A stretch of DNA of 64,000 bases from NCBI GenBank assembly GCA_001599595.1, contig BCHH01000001.1:602305-666304 (forward strand), given 5' to 3'. This document shows, in pieces, positions 24,207-34,738 of the stretch. A model generated the notes under the pieces. It was not told where the DNA came from and did not search any database. It saw only the letters and a list, made by a program, of their open reading frames with translations. This DNA comes from Beverwykella pulmonaria (lineage: Eukaryota > Ascomycota > Dothideomycetes > Pleosporales > Melanommataceae). A program made the position numbers and the translations under genes. Each line of letters opens with the position of its first letter. The first letter of the stretch is position 1.

Positions 24207-25019
24207 GCAGGATAAACTTGTGTGTATGTGACTAAGAAAACTGTACGGGACCAGAGGAGGACTTTACGTAGGCGGTACTCCTCACCGATATTCTGCAGTG
24301 TAATACACATATAGTATACGCTCGGATTGATTCGGATATAAGCCCAATAGTAACGCCGCAACGCCCCGCATCAGACACAATAGTAGAGTGCTTGCAGGAG
24401 CAATGAAGTTGACACAAAACAAGGGCTCGCCTTGTGTGACACGCATAACCAAGAGCATACCCTTCGAGAGAAAGTGGAATGTCTGGACTCTGGCATTTGT
24501 CAGTTGAACTGATGGTCCATTGCTGTAGCCAAAATTTTGTCTGGGTACGGGTCGGAAATAGCAAAATGTGCTCAAAGTAAGAAGGTAAATCCGGAGTAGT
24601 TTGCTGCATGTTCAGCACGAATAATTGTTGAGGCAGCTGCCACGCGTTCGTAGTAAGACTTGCCTAATCAAGTATTGGGTATGGGGTGTACTCGTTGGCT
24701 TCGATGTCCATTTTCCATGACAGGGCTGCAATAACCATTATTTCCGTTGGAAAAAAAGGAGCAGGACGATTAGAGGTGTAGCTTCTGCTGTGTAGCTTTG
24801 CTGACAAATTGGTCTAGCGCGCAAAGCGAGCAAAAGAACCTAACGAGGAAAGAACGCGAGAAGAAAAGGCCGAGGACAGTTCGCCGTTACGCCGTTTGTG
24901 CAGATCGTTGGCACGCCCTGTGACTGTTGATAAGTAGTGAAAAGCGGCATTTTGCTGATGCATGGATGCATGGTTTCTCTACCGACGACTCGGAGCAACA
25001 TCCATCGGCATCACTAATC
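24207..25019. other. Gene-poor region, second part
   Basis: No recognisable gene; short chance frames only. Confidence 0.4.
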
Positions 25020-25105
25020 GCAACAGGAACTCTGATCCTGTTGCTATTTTCAAATGTTTGAGTTTCAAAATAGTTTAACGTTCAAGTAAATGCAAATATT
25101 TACTT
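25020..25105. other. Cluster of three adjacent inverted repeats (hairpins)
   Basis: Hairpin 1: arms 25020-25028 (GCAACAGGA) and 25036-25044, perfect, 7-nt loop. Hairpin 2: arms 25044-25054 and 25063-25073 (CTATTTTCAAA with its inverse), one mismatch, 8-nt loop, sharing base 25044 with hairpin 1. Hairpin 3: arms 25084-25091 (AAGTAAAT) and 25098-25105, perfect, 6-nt loop. All three lie within 86 nt of otherwise featureless DNA. This could be a structured RNA, a cruciform-prone site or a decayed element end; the sequence alone does not decide. Confidence 0.55.
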
Positions 25106-28100
25106 AATTCATCAGTCTCGAACCGAAGTGCATGTGAAATGAAAAGTTGATATTCTTGAGGTTGGTCAAAAAAAGCTCATGCAGGGAGGTGGCACCTGGC
25201 GCTTCGAGACTGATATTCTCTGGAGCAAGACCTGGAAGGATTCAGGATTCAGGCCGGCTCCCATGATTGAATTAACCTTAAGCAGAATAACGGGGTCGAA
25301 CAAGAATTCTCCTGCTTGGCGAGCGTCGGAGGGGTGAGAAGAGATGCGGGTAAGCGGTAGGGCTGAGGGTTCGCCCGTCTATACGAGGTGCCTTACTGCC
25401 TCGCCATTTCGAGCAAGAGGCCTGACTGGTCAAATTCACGCTGCAGGTGCGCCCGCGATGCGAAGTGTCAAGATATGTCAGCCGTTTGCGGAATGTGAGC
25501 TCCAGGAAAGGATCGGGCAACGTCCTGAACAGGACCTGACCTTGCACATCTGCAGTCTCTGATTGATCGAATGTTTCGAAACATGCTCAGGGTGGTATTG
25601 ATGCAGACACCAGGGCAGTGGGAGTCAGCCTGGCCATGCATGATGAGGGGTCAGAAACGACGTTGATTGATTCATTTCGTTTGAAAGCTTCGGGTCTCGA
25701 CCTGCCACGAGGTCTGACACCCTGTGTGTGTGCCTTTCCATGTGGCCGGCATACGCTGAGGGGGTGCTAATATCGACTGGGCTGCGGATATCGACGAGGG
25801 GTCGATATCACGGCGCTTGCGTTCCTGCAAAGAGCGCGATAATGCAAGGCGTTTGTTTGTAGAGTGTTCTGCAAAGCAACGAGTAGAGTGGAGTTGTCGT
25901 GAGCAGTCGTTTTGAAACCGCCCACCGATGCTGCGCTTGCTGCAAGCGAACCCACAAACTCCACTCCTTTGGCACGCCCCTGTCGTTGGGCTGAAGCCTA
26001 CCGCGCCTGGCATATGAGAGTTTATTCGAGGCGTCCCATAGCGAGACATCGGTGAACGGCAGTTCGAGCAAGTGTTTCGAGTTGCACGAGTGTTGGAAAC
26101 GCGGCGCCCAGGGCCACAAAGAGGGGTTAAGGCGTCCCTGACCGATCCTGATGAGACGATGAAATGGGCTGCAGTGAGTTGATTCGCAGACCGCAGCCCT
26201 ACAGCGGTGACGCAAGGTACTGGGATCGTAGGGCTGGAGGGGTAGAAACAAGGTGCTGTGGTGAGTCTCGTGGCATACCCACAACGATTTGGTTTCGCTT
26301 GTCCTGGTCTCTAAAAATAGGCCTATACGTAACTCGTCCTACACAACACCAACCCTCTAGACGATATCGTCAACGTGGTTTATAAAAAGACATCTCAGTG
26401 TCTTTGGGCGCCTATTAGGCGAGTTTGGAAATGCCAGGAAATACCAGGAGAGCCTGCAGAGAATTCGTGCGAGAAGTTGGCAATTATGCGTTGTTGCGCT
26501 GGTGGGCGGCTAGATAGGCGTTTTTGCAGGTATTTTCGATACGTGTCCGCCCTGTCCAAAATATACCTACTTGGGAGCCACCTTGTTTGACGAACATGCA
26601 AACATCAAGGACAAGAACAGCCTCTTTGGAGTACATGCAGTTTCCACATTATTAGATGTTGCCGTTATTGCAGTAGTCTGCTCTTGCGGTGAGGGGCATG
26701 CTGCCGCCTTTGCGTGTCGGTGAAAGGCTATCGGCACGGCCGAGTTGGGCGTCGCTTCGCACGCCGAAACAGGAAGCCAATCTGTACATCCCATGGCACG
26801 ACGAATCTGGGGTTGCTCAAGCTGAACACCACCATCGGCAGATTTGCAGATGATCACTCGCAGCGAATCATCGCGTGCACATGAATCTCCCTACCTCAGA
26901 GACTCACCGCATCAGCTCGCAAGAGACATTGTGGAGCACACTCAATCCTAATCCCCGGGTTCTTCGAGTCTAAGTGGGAAATGGTCGCTGCAGCGGGGGT
27001 CCTTCTGTGTTCCAAACGTGGACAAAGCAGCCCTTTCATGTGTTCATGCTATGCGATATCCTAGGATGTCTTGGGAGCTGAGAAATACAGAAACAGTATT
27101 GAGCCGAAGCTGGTCCGACGGGCTCAAGTTTGTGAAACGTTGCAGTATCCTCGCCACTTCTGAAGGACCCGAGTGTGATTTGCCTGCACTGCGTAATTCT
27201 CAGACCGTGGCTGATAAGATCCAATGCGGCGGTTGTACCAACGGCATTGCATACGATGGAAAAGACTAGATACAAGTGTTTGCCTTGAGGACATAGAAAA
27301 GTCTCCACTTAGAAAGATAGAGACAACCCTGTAATGAGGCGTCCATCTCCTAAGCCATGGCTCAGCCATGCCGTTGTAACTCCTGCGAGCACCACGCCGA
27401 TTAGATAGGTTGGAGAACGCCAGTGTGCTGGCCCGTCAACGTTTCTTTTGAACCCTGGGTCAGTAGTCCCGTGCTAAGTACCAGTGCAGCTTCTACCAGT
27501 GGGCTGGAGACCTGGAAAAAGTATCCCAACTCAGTTGGGCGACCGACATTCTTCGGGGCGTTATCGTAGCTTCCGTCGCCCTAAAAGTGGAGAATGATTC
27601 GGGGACACATGAATCCTCTGAACACCGAATCATATCAACATAGTGCATAGTGCTTATCCACCAACGGAGACTTTCACTCCGACTGTATGTAGTTGGTAGC
27701 CCAGTGGAAGCCCCGTGCGGCCATGGCGATGTTGGAGTATGCGACATCTCCAATAGGATGATAGTCTCCGTTCTCGCCACTGTTTCAACAAATGCAGGAG
27801 ACAGATGCGTTGTACAGCATGGAGAAGGAATAGACCTGTAGATAGTGCGACGATGGGATCCAGAGGGCTGGGCTCATGTCCAGCAGTGAGTGGTCTAGGG
27901 TCATTGAGATGTCTTGCCTTGTTCGGCCATAGCTATTCAATAGTTCCAAGCGATGCAAAAAGTATCACCATGTCGAGCCAATCTAGAAAGAGCTGAGCTC
28001 CTCTCTTCAATTGTAGAAGTGCGTTCCGTGATAGATACTTCCAATTGCAGAAGGGTATGGCCTCTATGATGGGGTCTCTTCACGGTAAAATGCTATCTCG

Positions 28101-28370
28101 CCACCGCGCTGTGGAAATAACAAGATGTTTGAGGGCAGCATTTAGATGTTGTGGCCCCGATTTAGGATACACCTTTTGACCAGTCTATTGGATAATTAGC
28201 CTATCGTTGGAAATAGCCCCCATAGTACTGCGAATTGCATTCCAGAAATAAATAGTAGGGCGGCTGGAAAGAGTGGAACGACTAGATCTTTACGAGTAGA
28301 TATTTGCACAGTGTACACGCGACGGTGCTCAACAAGCGGTGTTCCCATTCAGGCAAATGTAGAGGTTCTA
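25106..28370. other. Gene-poor region, third part
   Basis: About 3.3 kb with no recognisable gene. Frames at 25672-26284 and 27036-27369 overlap on the minus strand without any known motif. Confidence 0.45.
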
Positions 28371-28408
28371 TAGTGGAACCATTATGATAAAGCAGGCGGG
28401 TTCCACTA
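28371..28408. other. 10-bp perfect inverted repeat
   Basis: TAGTGGAACC at 28371-28380 is inverted exactly as GGTTCCACTA at 28399-28408 with an 18-nt loop. Another GGTTC just upstream (near 28364) could compete for pairing with the left arm. Function unknown; it could be chance in a 12-kb region. Confidence 0.4.
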
Positions 28409-30516
28409 GATATGAGGCGCAGTTGAGCGGGAACATTCAGGCCCACTAGAGCCTCCTCCACCGCCAGCTGTGACGTTGTAACGCTGCCCAGCCGCAGGGT
28501 AGTTTGGAAGGAGAATAAACAGCAGTCACACTAGGGTACATCGATGGGAGGCCTTTGTCATCCGTCTCTGTTGCAGCCATGATTGGCCTGTTCGTACTCT
28601 TGCACAGGTACGTCAAGGACAAGCTTTATGTACCGCTGACGCCATCCTGCTTCGGGAAGTGGTCAGAAACGTAAATTGTCGTTCACCGACTCTGTGCTAC
28701 AGGGCGTGGGCTATGGCTGGAAGGGCGGGGGGGCTCTGCATAGGGCTGCTCGGGTCGAGGACAGCGTCAGATGCTTGGTTCCGATACCCCTGGGGCTCAA
28801 CAGTGGTGTGGCTAGTCGATGGTGGGATATGACGAGTGGGGAGTCGCCAGCTGTGTGCGATGGAGGGGAAAGTGTCGTGCGACGTAAAATTAGACGTTGT
28901 TACCAAGTGGTTTACCAAGCACACTAGCCCGCATCGCTGGCTAGGCCAACCAGAGCCCGAAAAGTTCGCCACGCCAGACCGCAAGCAGCAAACGCTGTGA
29001 ACGAATTCCATCCTCGCCCATCAGGCCCTCGAGTGAGTCAAGCGAATTTCGCTCTTGCGTTGCCGCAGAGCCGTCTCCGGCCCTCGAGCAGCCAACCGTA
29101 CCCAGTCGTCCACCACCAGCGGCCCGCGCTAAGCGTCATCGCGCTCCATCACCGTACTGACGGTTTCCTTCCACTACTTTGGTGGCTCGGAGGCCTCACC
29201 AGCGAGCGGTGTGCGGCCCCGTCTGTTTTGCAAGGTTGCGCAGCACAACCAGCATCCAGCGCAACATGGCAACGACACGCATTGAACCCGCCCAATCGCG
29301 GTGAAATGCGCCTTTTGGTTTCCGCACAGCACCGATTTGTCTCGCCTGGAGCAGAGCGAGCAGGTGACGCTCGCGGAAGAGAGCAGCTCGGACGTCGCAG
29401 CGCGAGCCCAAGCTGGTGCAGTTCCTGGAAGGAACAGGAGCTATTTTGCGCGTGCAATTTACCCAGCAAGTACAGGACAAGTCGCACGCGTTCGGCCCCC
29501 AGCCGCGTGCGTGTGCCTCTGGCTCGAGGCGGCATGGGATGCGAGCGGCGGGCAAGGCACTCGGACGAACGAGCGAGCGAACGACATTGCCATTCTGAGA
29601 AATGAAGAGTCGAAATGTGCAATGCGGCCTTCGAGATGCTCGGCGCACGCTGTGTCCTGCCTGTCGTCAGCGCAGTCGTCTCGCGGGAGAGCTACTGGTG
29701 GGCGGAAACACTGTGCCCTCCCGCCGGCGACAGGACGTCGTCCTCTCTGCCCTGCGTGCGGCACACCACGGTGAACCTTGGGCGCGGCTGGGCGCGGCTG
29801 GGCGTGATCGGACGAGCGACGCTGGTGCATTCTGCTTGACCGCCTCAGCACGCAGCAGTAGACCGCTTTCGCGGATTCAATACGCCGCGATACACGGCCG
29901 TTGACCCGCTCGTGTGGCTCTGGCATGCCCCGTCCGCGCTGCGGGCGTGTTTGAGCGGCACGCTCAGCCTTTCACCGGCTCCAGCACGCCCTTGGTGCCC
30001 TGGACGCACTGCAGCCTTGTGGGATGCGGCCTAGCGCGTTGCCAAATTTACGGCCCCTCGCCGCTCCAAAAGGCGGCGTCGCGTAGCGTCCATGTACGCC
30101 CGCAGCAGGGTTGCATCACTGCTGCTTTGCTGCTCCTCCGCCCTATGCACCCAAATCTGGAAGTGCTCGCTCCAACGGCCGAGCCAAACTCCGGCCTGTC
30201 CCATGGCGTTGCTGAAGAGGCCCGTGGCCGACCGGGGGCGAGGGGCCTTATGCATAGCTCCAACAATGGATTTGGCATTCCCCACTAGCAAGGGGGGGAG
30301 AGCTGCCTTGTCTTCTGGGGACGACTGCGGAAGAGTTGGAGAGCAAGTGCGAGCCATTGATAAATATGGCACATGCTGCCCCCAACGCATCCTCCTGCCC
30401 CTTCCAACCATCTGTATATCAAGACTCATCCCGCCCCCGATCTATCTCTCACCCATTCACTACCTCGCTCGACTGCACCTTCCGTGACCATCCCTTCACA
30501 TCTACCATCGCCCACC
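28409..30516 (+). promoter_or_regulatory. Upstream region and probable long leader of the bZIP gene
   Basis: GC-rich DNA with many overlapping open frames on both strands between 28997 and 30288. None has a protein signature, and base composition alone explains them. The last 150 nt are rich in C and T (30380-30516), typical of fungal transcription-start and leader regions. An in-frame ATG at 30373 would add 48 residues to the bZIP protein, and other ATGs upstream would act as upstream ORFs if the transcript starts far enough back. Confidence 0.45.
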
Positions 30517-31522
30517 ATGCAGAGACACGCCGGCTACCAGTATGCTGCTGCAGCCCCCCCCACCACACACAGATACTCGGGCACATCAAGTGCCTTCAGT
30601 GCCTCGGCGAACCCCAACGAGGACTGGACCAAGATCTCCGACCTTGCCGAGCGCCGCAGGATACAGAACCGCATTGCTCAGCGCAACTACCGTAAGTGCT
30701 CGTGACCGCCGCTCGTACAGCGTATAGCATGCTCATTCCGTTTCAGGCAAGAAGCTGAAGAAGAGGCTCGAGGACCTCGAACGCCGGGCTGCCTCCAGCT
30801 CAGCTTCACCGGAACAGAAGCCTGCAGAGCTCCAGCAACCCACCCGCTCGCCCCGCCAGGAGTTTCCCTCGCCCGCTTCGTCCGAGTCCGAGTATAGTCG
30901 GCGTACGCCTGAGATGCAGACGCACTACATCTCCCCGCCTGAAGAGCGCGGCATGTTCTCACATCAGTACACGCGCCAGCTCTCGACTTCCCCGCCACCA
31001 TTCTCGTATTCGACGTATCCAGCTCCCGACTCGGCTGCATACACGCTGCCGTACACGACCACACATGCGTCCTACCACTCGATACCCACCACGATGACGC
31101 CGGAGATGCCGAACTATGCTCCCTTCCTGCCGCCGCTCTCCTCAGCCTACCCGACCACCCTGCCCAGCCTTGTGCACCCCATGAAGAGCGAGTACTATGC
31201 CGACGAGGAGATCAGCCCGTTTGGCGTAGGCTATGCTACGATGGCGGGGATCGATATTCCCCCACCGCACGCGTACCCCGAGTCCGACGCTCATGTAAAG
31301 CTCCCTCCCCGCAAGCCCTACTACGCACATTGAACTCCAAATCTCTTGCATCCGCCGCTGTCTTCTTCGACGAGCCACAACGCTGACAGTCAGTGGCAGA
31401 CACCACCGCTCTCCGACTCCTTCGAGCCTTCACAGTCTGGCTCACCAACCGAGTCTGGCTACCCCACCACGCCCAACTCGATGCCGCGGACGCCGCCTCT
31501 GCATCCCGTGCACCTGATGTGA
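30517..31522 (+). CDS. bZIP transcription factor with alternative 3' splicing
   Basis: Exon 1 is 30517-30691, followed by a 55-nt intron and exon 2 from 30747. The basic region ERRRIQNRIAQRNYRKKLKK is a fungal-type bZIP DNA-binding helix (N-x2-AQ-x2-YR) at about residues 45-65. The zipper after it is short (RLEDLERRA) and lacks regular leucine heptads, so partner choice is unclear. The rest is rich in Ser, Pro and Tyr. Read straight through, the frame stops at TGA 31331-31333, giving 253 residues. The frame stays coding-like beyond that stop to TGA 31520-31522 (QTPPLSDSFEPSQSGSPTE and on). Removing 31295-31399 (GTAAAG donor, CTGAC branch, GGCAG acceptor; 105 nt, 3n) joins DAH to TPPLSD and gives 281 residues. 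I prefer the spliced form, with the shorter one as intron retention. I do not recognise a specific orthologue. Confidence 0.85.
31295..31399 (+). other. In-frame 105-nt intron containing a stop codon (exitron-like)
   Basis: Donor GTAAAG at 31295 starts on a codon boundary. A CTGAC branch site lies at 31383-31387 and acceptor GGCAG ends at 31399; a second acceptor, GTCAG, ends at 31393 and also keeps frame. The only in-frame stop between is TGA at 31331-31333. Confidence 0.6.
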
Positions 31523-32092
31523 GCGGCGTGTGCGGACTCCATCTTGCAGCCCTTTCTCTTCTTGGAGGCGCCTCGTCTCTGTACATTATTTACGCTTCAG
31601 TTTTATTTGCAATGCATTTCAGCGAACGGTCGTTAGGTTATAGGCAGGACAAGGTCTATCGCTAGGTCATGAAAGAACAATTGGTGTTCGGCGTTGTGTT
31701 AGTGTTTGCGAGGCCTTCTCCGCACTTGGGATATTGGGAAAGACTGGGATGGATAGACCCCAGCATGGAACAGGTTATGAGGCCTGTGGACCCTGGGCAC
31801 AATACTTCCAGACCCACCAGACAGCTGGCATATGATAGCGGATGAATATTTTTATTTGAGCCATGCAACGCGCTGAAGAAGAATCGTAGTTTGCCAACAC
31901 ATGTGTGATCGTGAATGTAATATGCCCGTGAAGGCCAGCGTCGCTCACGACGCATGACGTCTGAGCAGCGCTAGAGCTCTTGAACCATCGTTTCGAGCTG
32001 ACATCGCGTTTCGCCAAGCCGACGGGAACAACGCGTCCACCCTTCCTCACCTAGCCCAGCGTAAGCAGCAGCGAAACTTAATCTCAACCACC
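31523..32092. other. Intergenic between the bZIP gene and ORC1
   Basis: These 570 nt must hold the 3' end of the bZIP transcript and the ORC1 promoter. No gene recognised. Confidence 0.5.
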
Positions 32093-34738
32093 ATGGTTCC
32101 CACGCCTCGCAAACGCTCCAAAGTCGAACAAGCCCGCCAGTACCTCACCGGAGGCGCCATCCATCGCGAGGACTCGGACGACGAACTGGGCTTCGAGGAC
32201 CATCCGTGGGAGTGGATCCACGAAGACAGCGACGCGGCGCAGACCTCACAGCATGTTACGCCGCGCAAGAGAAAGGCCGCAGCATCTGCGCCGTCGGGGA
32301 GACGCATCGTCGCCGCGCGCATGGGCGGCTTCCAGTGCAAACTGGGCGACACCGTCTTTTTGAAGGCCGAGGGGAGCCAGGCATGGGTGGGCATTATCTG
32401 CGAGTTCTTCGACGACGACGAAGAGGGCGAGAAGATGGCCCGGTTCATGTGGTTCTCCTCAGAGAAGGAGATCCGGAACAAAAACACCAAGCGGACCGAT
32501 TTTCTGCCCGTACGCCCCCTCCGCATGATTGCTCCTGCATTCGTGAGTTTGCACACTGACAGCGTCTAGAATGAGCTCTATATATCGGCCGCGTTCGATA
32601 GCAATCCCCTCACGACCATCAATGGCACCGCAAAGGTAGTGTCTCTCGACGAGTTCAACAAGCGACACCCCACCGGCCAAGTCAAGAAGACATCAAAAGA
32701 CTACGGCAAGATCTTCGTATGCAGAAGAGGATGCAACACGCGCACAACTACCTACACACCCGAGTTCAAGTGGGAGGACGTGTACACGGGTGCCAGTGAC
32801 ATCGCTGCGCTAACCGACCTCATCGAGAGCCAGACCAAAGCCACCCGCAAGCGCCGTCTCCGTGCAAGGAAGGAAGAAGAAGCGGACCTCGATGATTTCG
32901 TGGTCCCCGAATCGGATGACGACGGTGCTCCCAAGACCCCCAGGAAGCGGCGTAGACTCAACGATGCAACAACACCAACGTCGACCAGGAAGGACCTCGC
33001 CTCACGCAAGTTTCTCACACCGACCCACAAACGCATTGTTATCAAACGGCCATTAGAATTTACACCTCTGGGCACTCGGGTCCTCTCGCCCTCGGCATTG
33101 GCTTCGCCCTTTCAGCTCGCGCGGAACCAACTGCACGTTTCATCCGTCCCCGCCGCATTGCCATGTCGAGAAGAAGAATTTTCGACCGTCTACAGCCATT
33201 TGGAAGCGGCAATTACAGACGGATCCGGCTCCTGCATCTACATCTCCGGAACACCTGGGACAGGCAAGACTGCTACCGTACGAGAAGTGGTGGCACAGCT
33301 CCACGCCTCCGTCCAAGCGGAGGAATTAGACGATTTCATTTTCGTGGAGATCAACGGCATGAAGGTTACAGATCCTCATCAATCCTACTCGCTGCTATGG
33401 CAAGCTTTGCGGGGCGATCGCGTCAGCCCATCCCATGCGCTCGAGCTCTTGGAGCGGGAGTTTTCAACTCCCAGCCCACGTCGCGTTCCTTGCGTGGTTT
33501 TGATGGACGAGCTGGATCAGCTCGTCACCAAGAACCAATCTGTCATGTACAACTTTTTCAATTGGCCCGGCCTGCAGCACAGCAGGTTGATTGTGCTGGC
33601 CGTCGCAAACACTATGGATCTTCCCGAACGAACGTTGAGCAACAAGATTAGCAGTCGCCTAGGTATGTGCATGGATCCAATCCTTCAGCTACGCCGCTCC
33701 AATGTTGCAGGCGCCCCTTTCTGCAGCCCCCTCAATATGCCCCAAACAAGAGATCCACACAGACCTTATCCAGCTCATGTTACAACAAGTCGAAGCTGCA
33801 GTCCTTCCAGCGTGGGATCCTTCGGATACTTTTGGGGCAAGGGCTAACATGCACACCCAGGGCTCACACGTATCACGTTCCCTGGTTATACGCACGACCA
33901 ATTAATGTTAATTATTCAGTCCCGACTCGAAGGTGTTCCCGGCAATATTGTTCATCCCGACGCCGTCCAGTTCGCAGCACGCAAAGTCGCGGCGGTGAGC
34001 GGTGACGCACGCCGTGCGCTGGACATTTGTAGACGCGCTGTCGAGATTGCAGAGACAGAAGCGATATTAGAAGAAGTGGAGAGTGAGGCACAGCCACCCA
34101 CGCCGAGTAAAACTGGGCGAAACAGAGGGAAAGGCAGTCGGCATGTTGACGGCGCCGGTGGGCCGGAGCAGATATTGCAAAAACGTGCGGGGGCCCTGAA
34201 CGGGGCTGGAGCAAGGAAAGGTGTCGTGACGATAGCGACGATCAAACATGCCATCAATGAGGCCACGAGCAGCCCCTTGCAGCAAGCACTACGGGCTCTT
34301 CCGCTTGCATCCAAGGTCTTTCTCGCGGCGCTCTTGGCGCGTATCCGGCGGACGGGTATTGGTGAAGCTGTGCTGGGAGACGTCGTTGACGAGGTCAAGA
34401 GATTGGGGTTAATGAGTGCGCTGCAGCCAGTGCATGACCATTTGCTCGTAGCAGAAAGTGAGACGACTGACAGAAGCGCTGGTGTTGGGGGCGTTGTTGA
34501 GGAAACAATAGCAAGCGGCAGGGGCGCCATCTCAAACTCCAGGCCAACTGAAAATAAAGCTGCACGAGCTCTGGGCTTGGGAGCTGCAGCCATGGAACTC
34601 GCCGAAGCAGGCATTGTGGGTATGGAGACGCGCCATGGCGAACGCGTTGGTCGGGTTCGACTAGGCGTCGCCGATGAGGAGGTCCGCCTCGCTCTGGGAG
34701 ACGACGACCAAGTCAAGGGCTTGGGTTTCGCGTCCTAA
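32093..34738 (+). CDS. ORC1: Origin recognition complex subunit 1 (Orc1)
   Basis: Exons 32093-32509, 32570-33662 and 33861-34738, with introns of 60 and 198 nt, give 795 residues. A BAH domain covers about residues 78-230 (FQCKLGDTVFLKAEGSQAWV, then MARFMWFSSEKEIR and FVCRRGC). Then comes a basic linker and the AAA+ ATPase: Walker A GTPGTGKTATVRE near residue 366, Walker B VVLMDELDQL near 450, and the sensor-like VLAVANTMDLPER. After the second intron ISSRLGLTRITFPGY continues the fold, followed by sensor 2 GDARRALDICRRA and a winged-helix C terminus. Orc1 binds and hydrolyses ATP in the complex that marks replication origins and loads MCM. The 198-nt intron is longer than most here and partly open. 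Identification is firm. Confidence 0.96.

Noticed and set aside
28997..30288. Long open frames up to 202 codons on both strands
   Set aside because: They overlap in several frames on both strands, carry no protein motif and follow from high GC content with few stop codons.
33663..33860. Coding extension of ORC1 through its 198-nt intron
   Set aside because: The frame is open for a while, but splicing joins SRLG to LTRITFPGY exactly as the ATPase fold requires, and the unspliced frame ends at a stop soon after.
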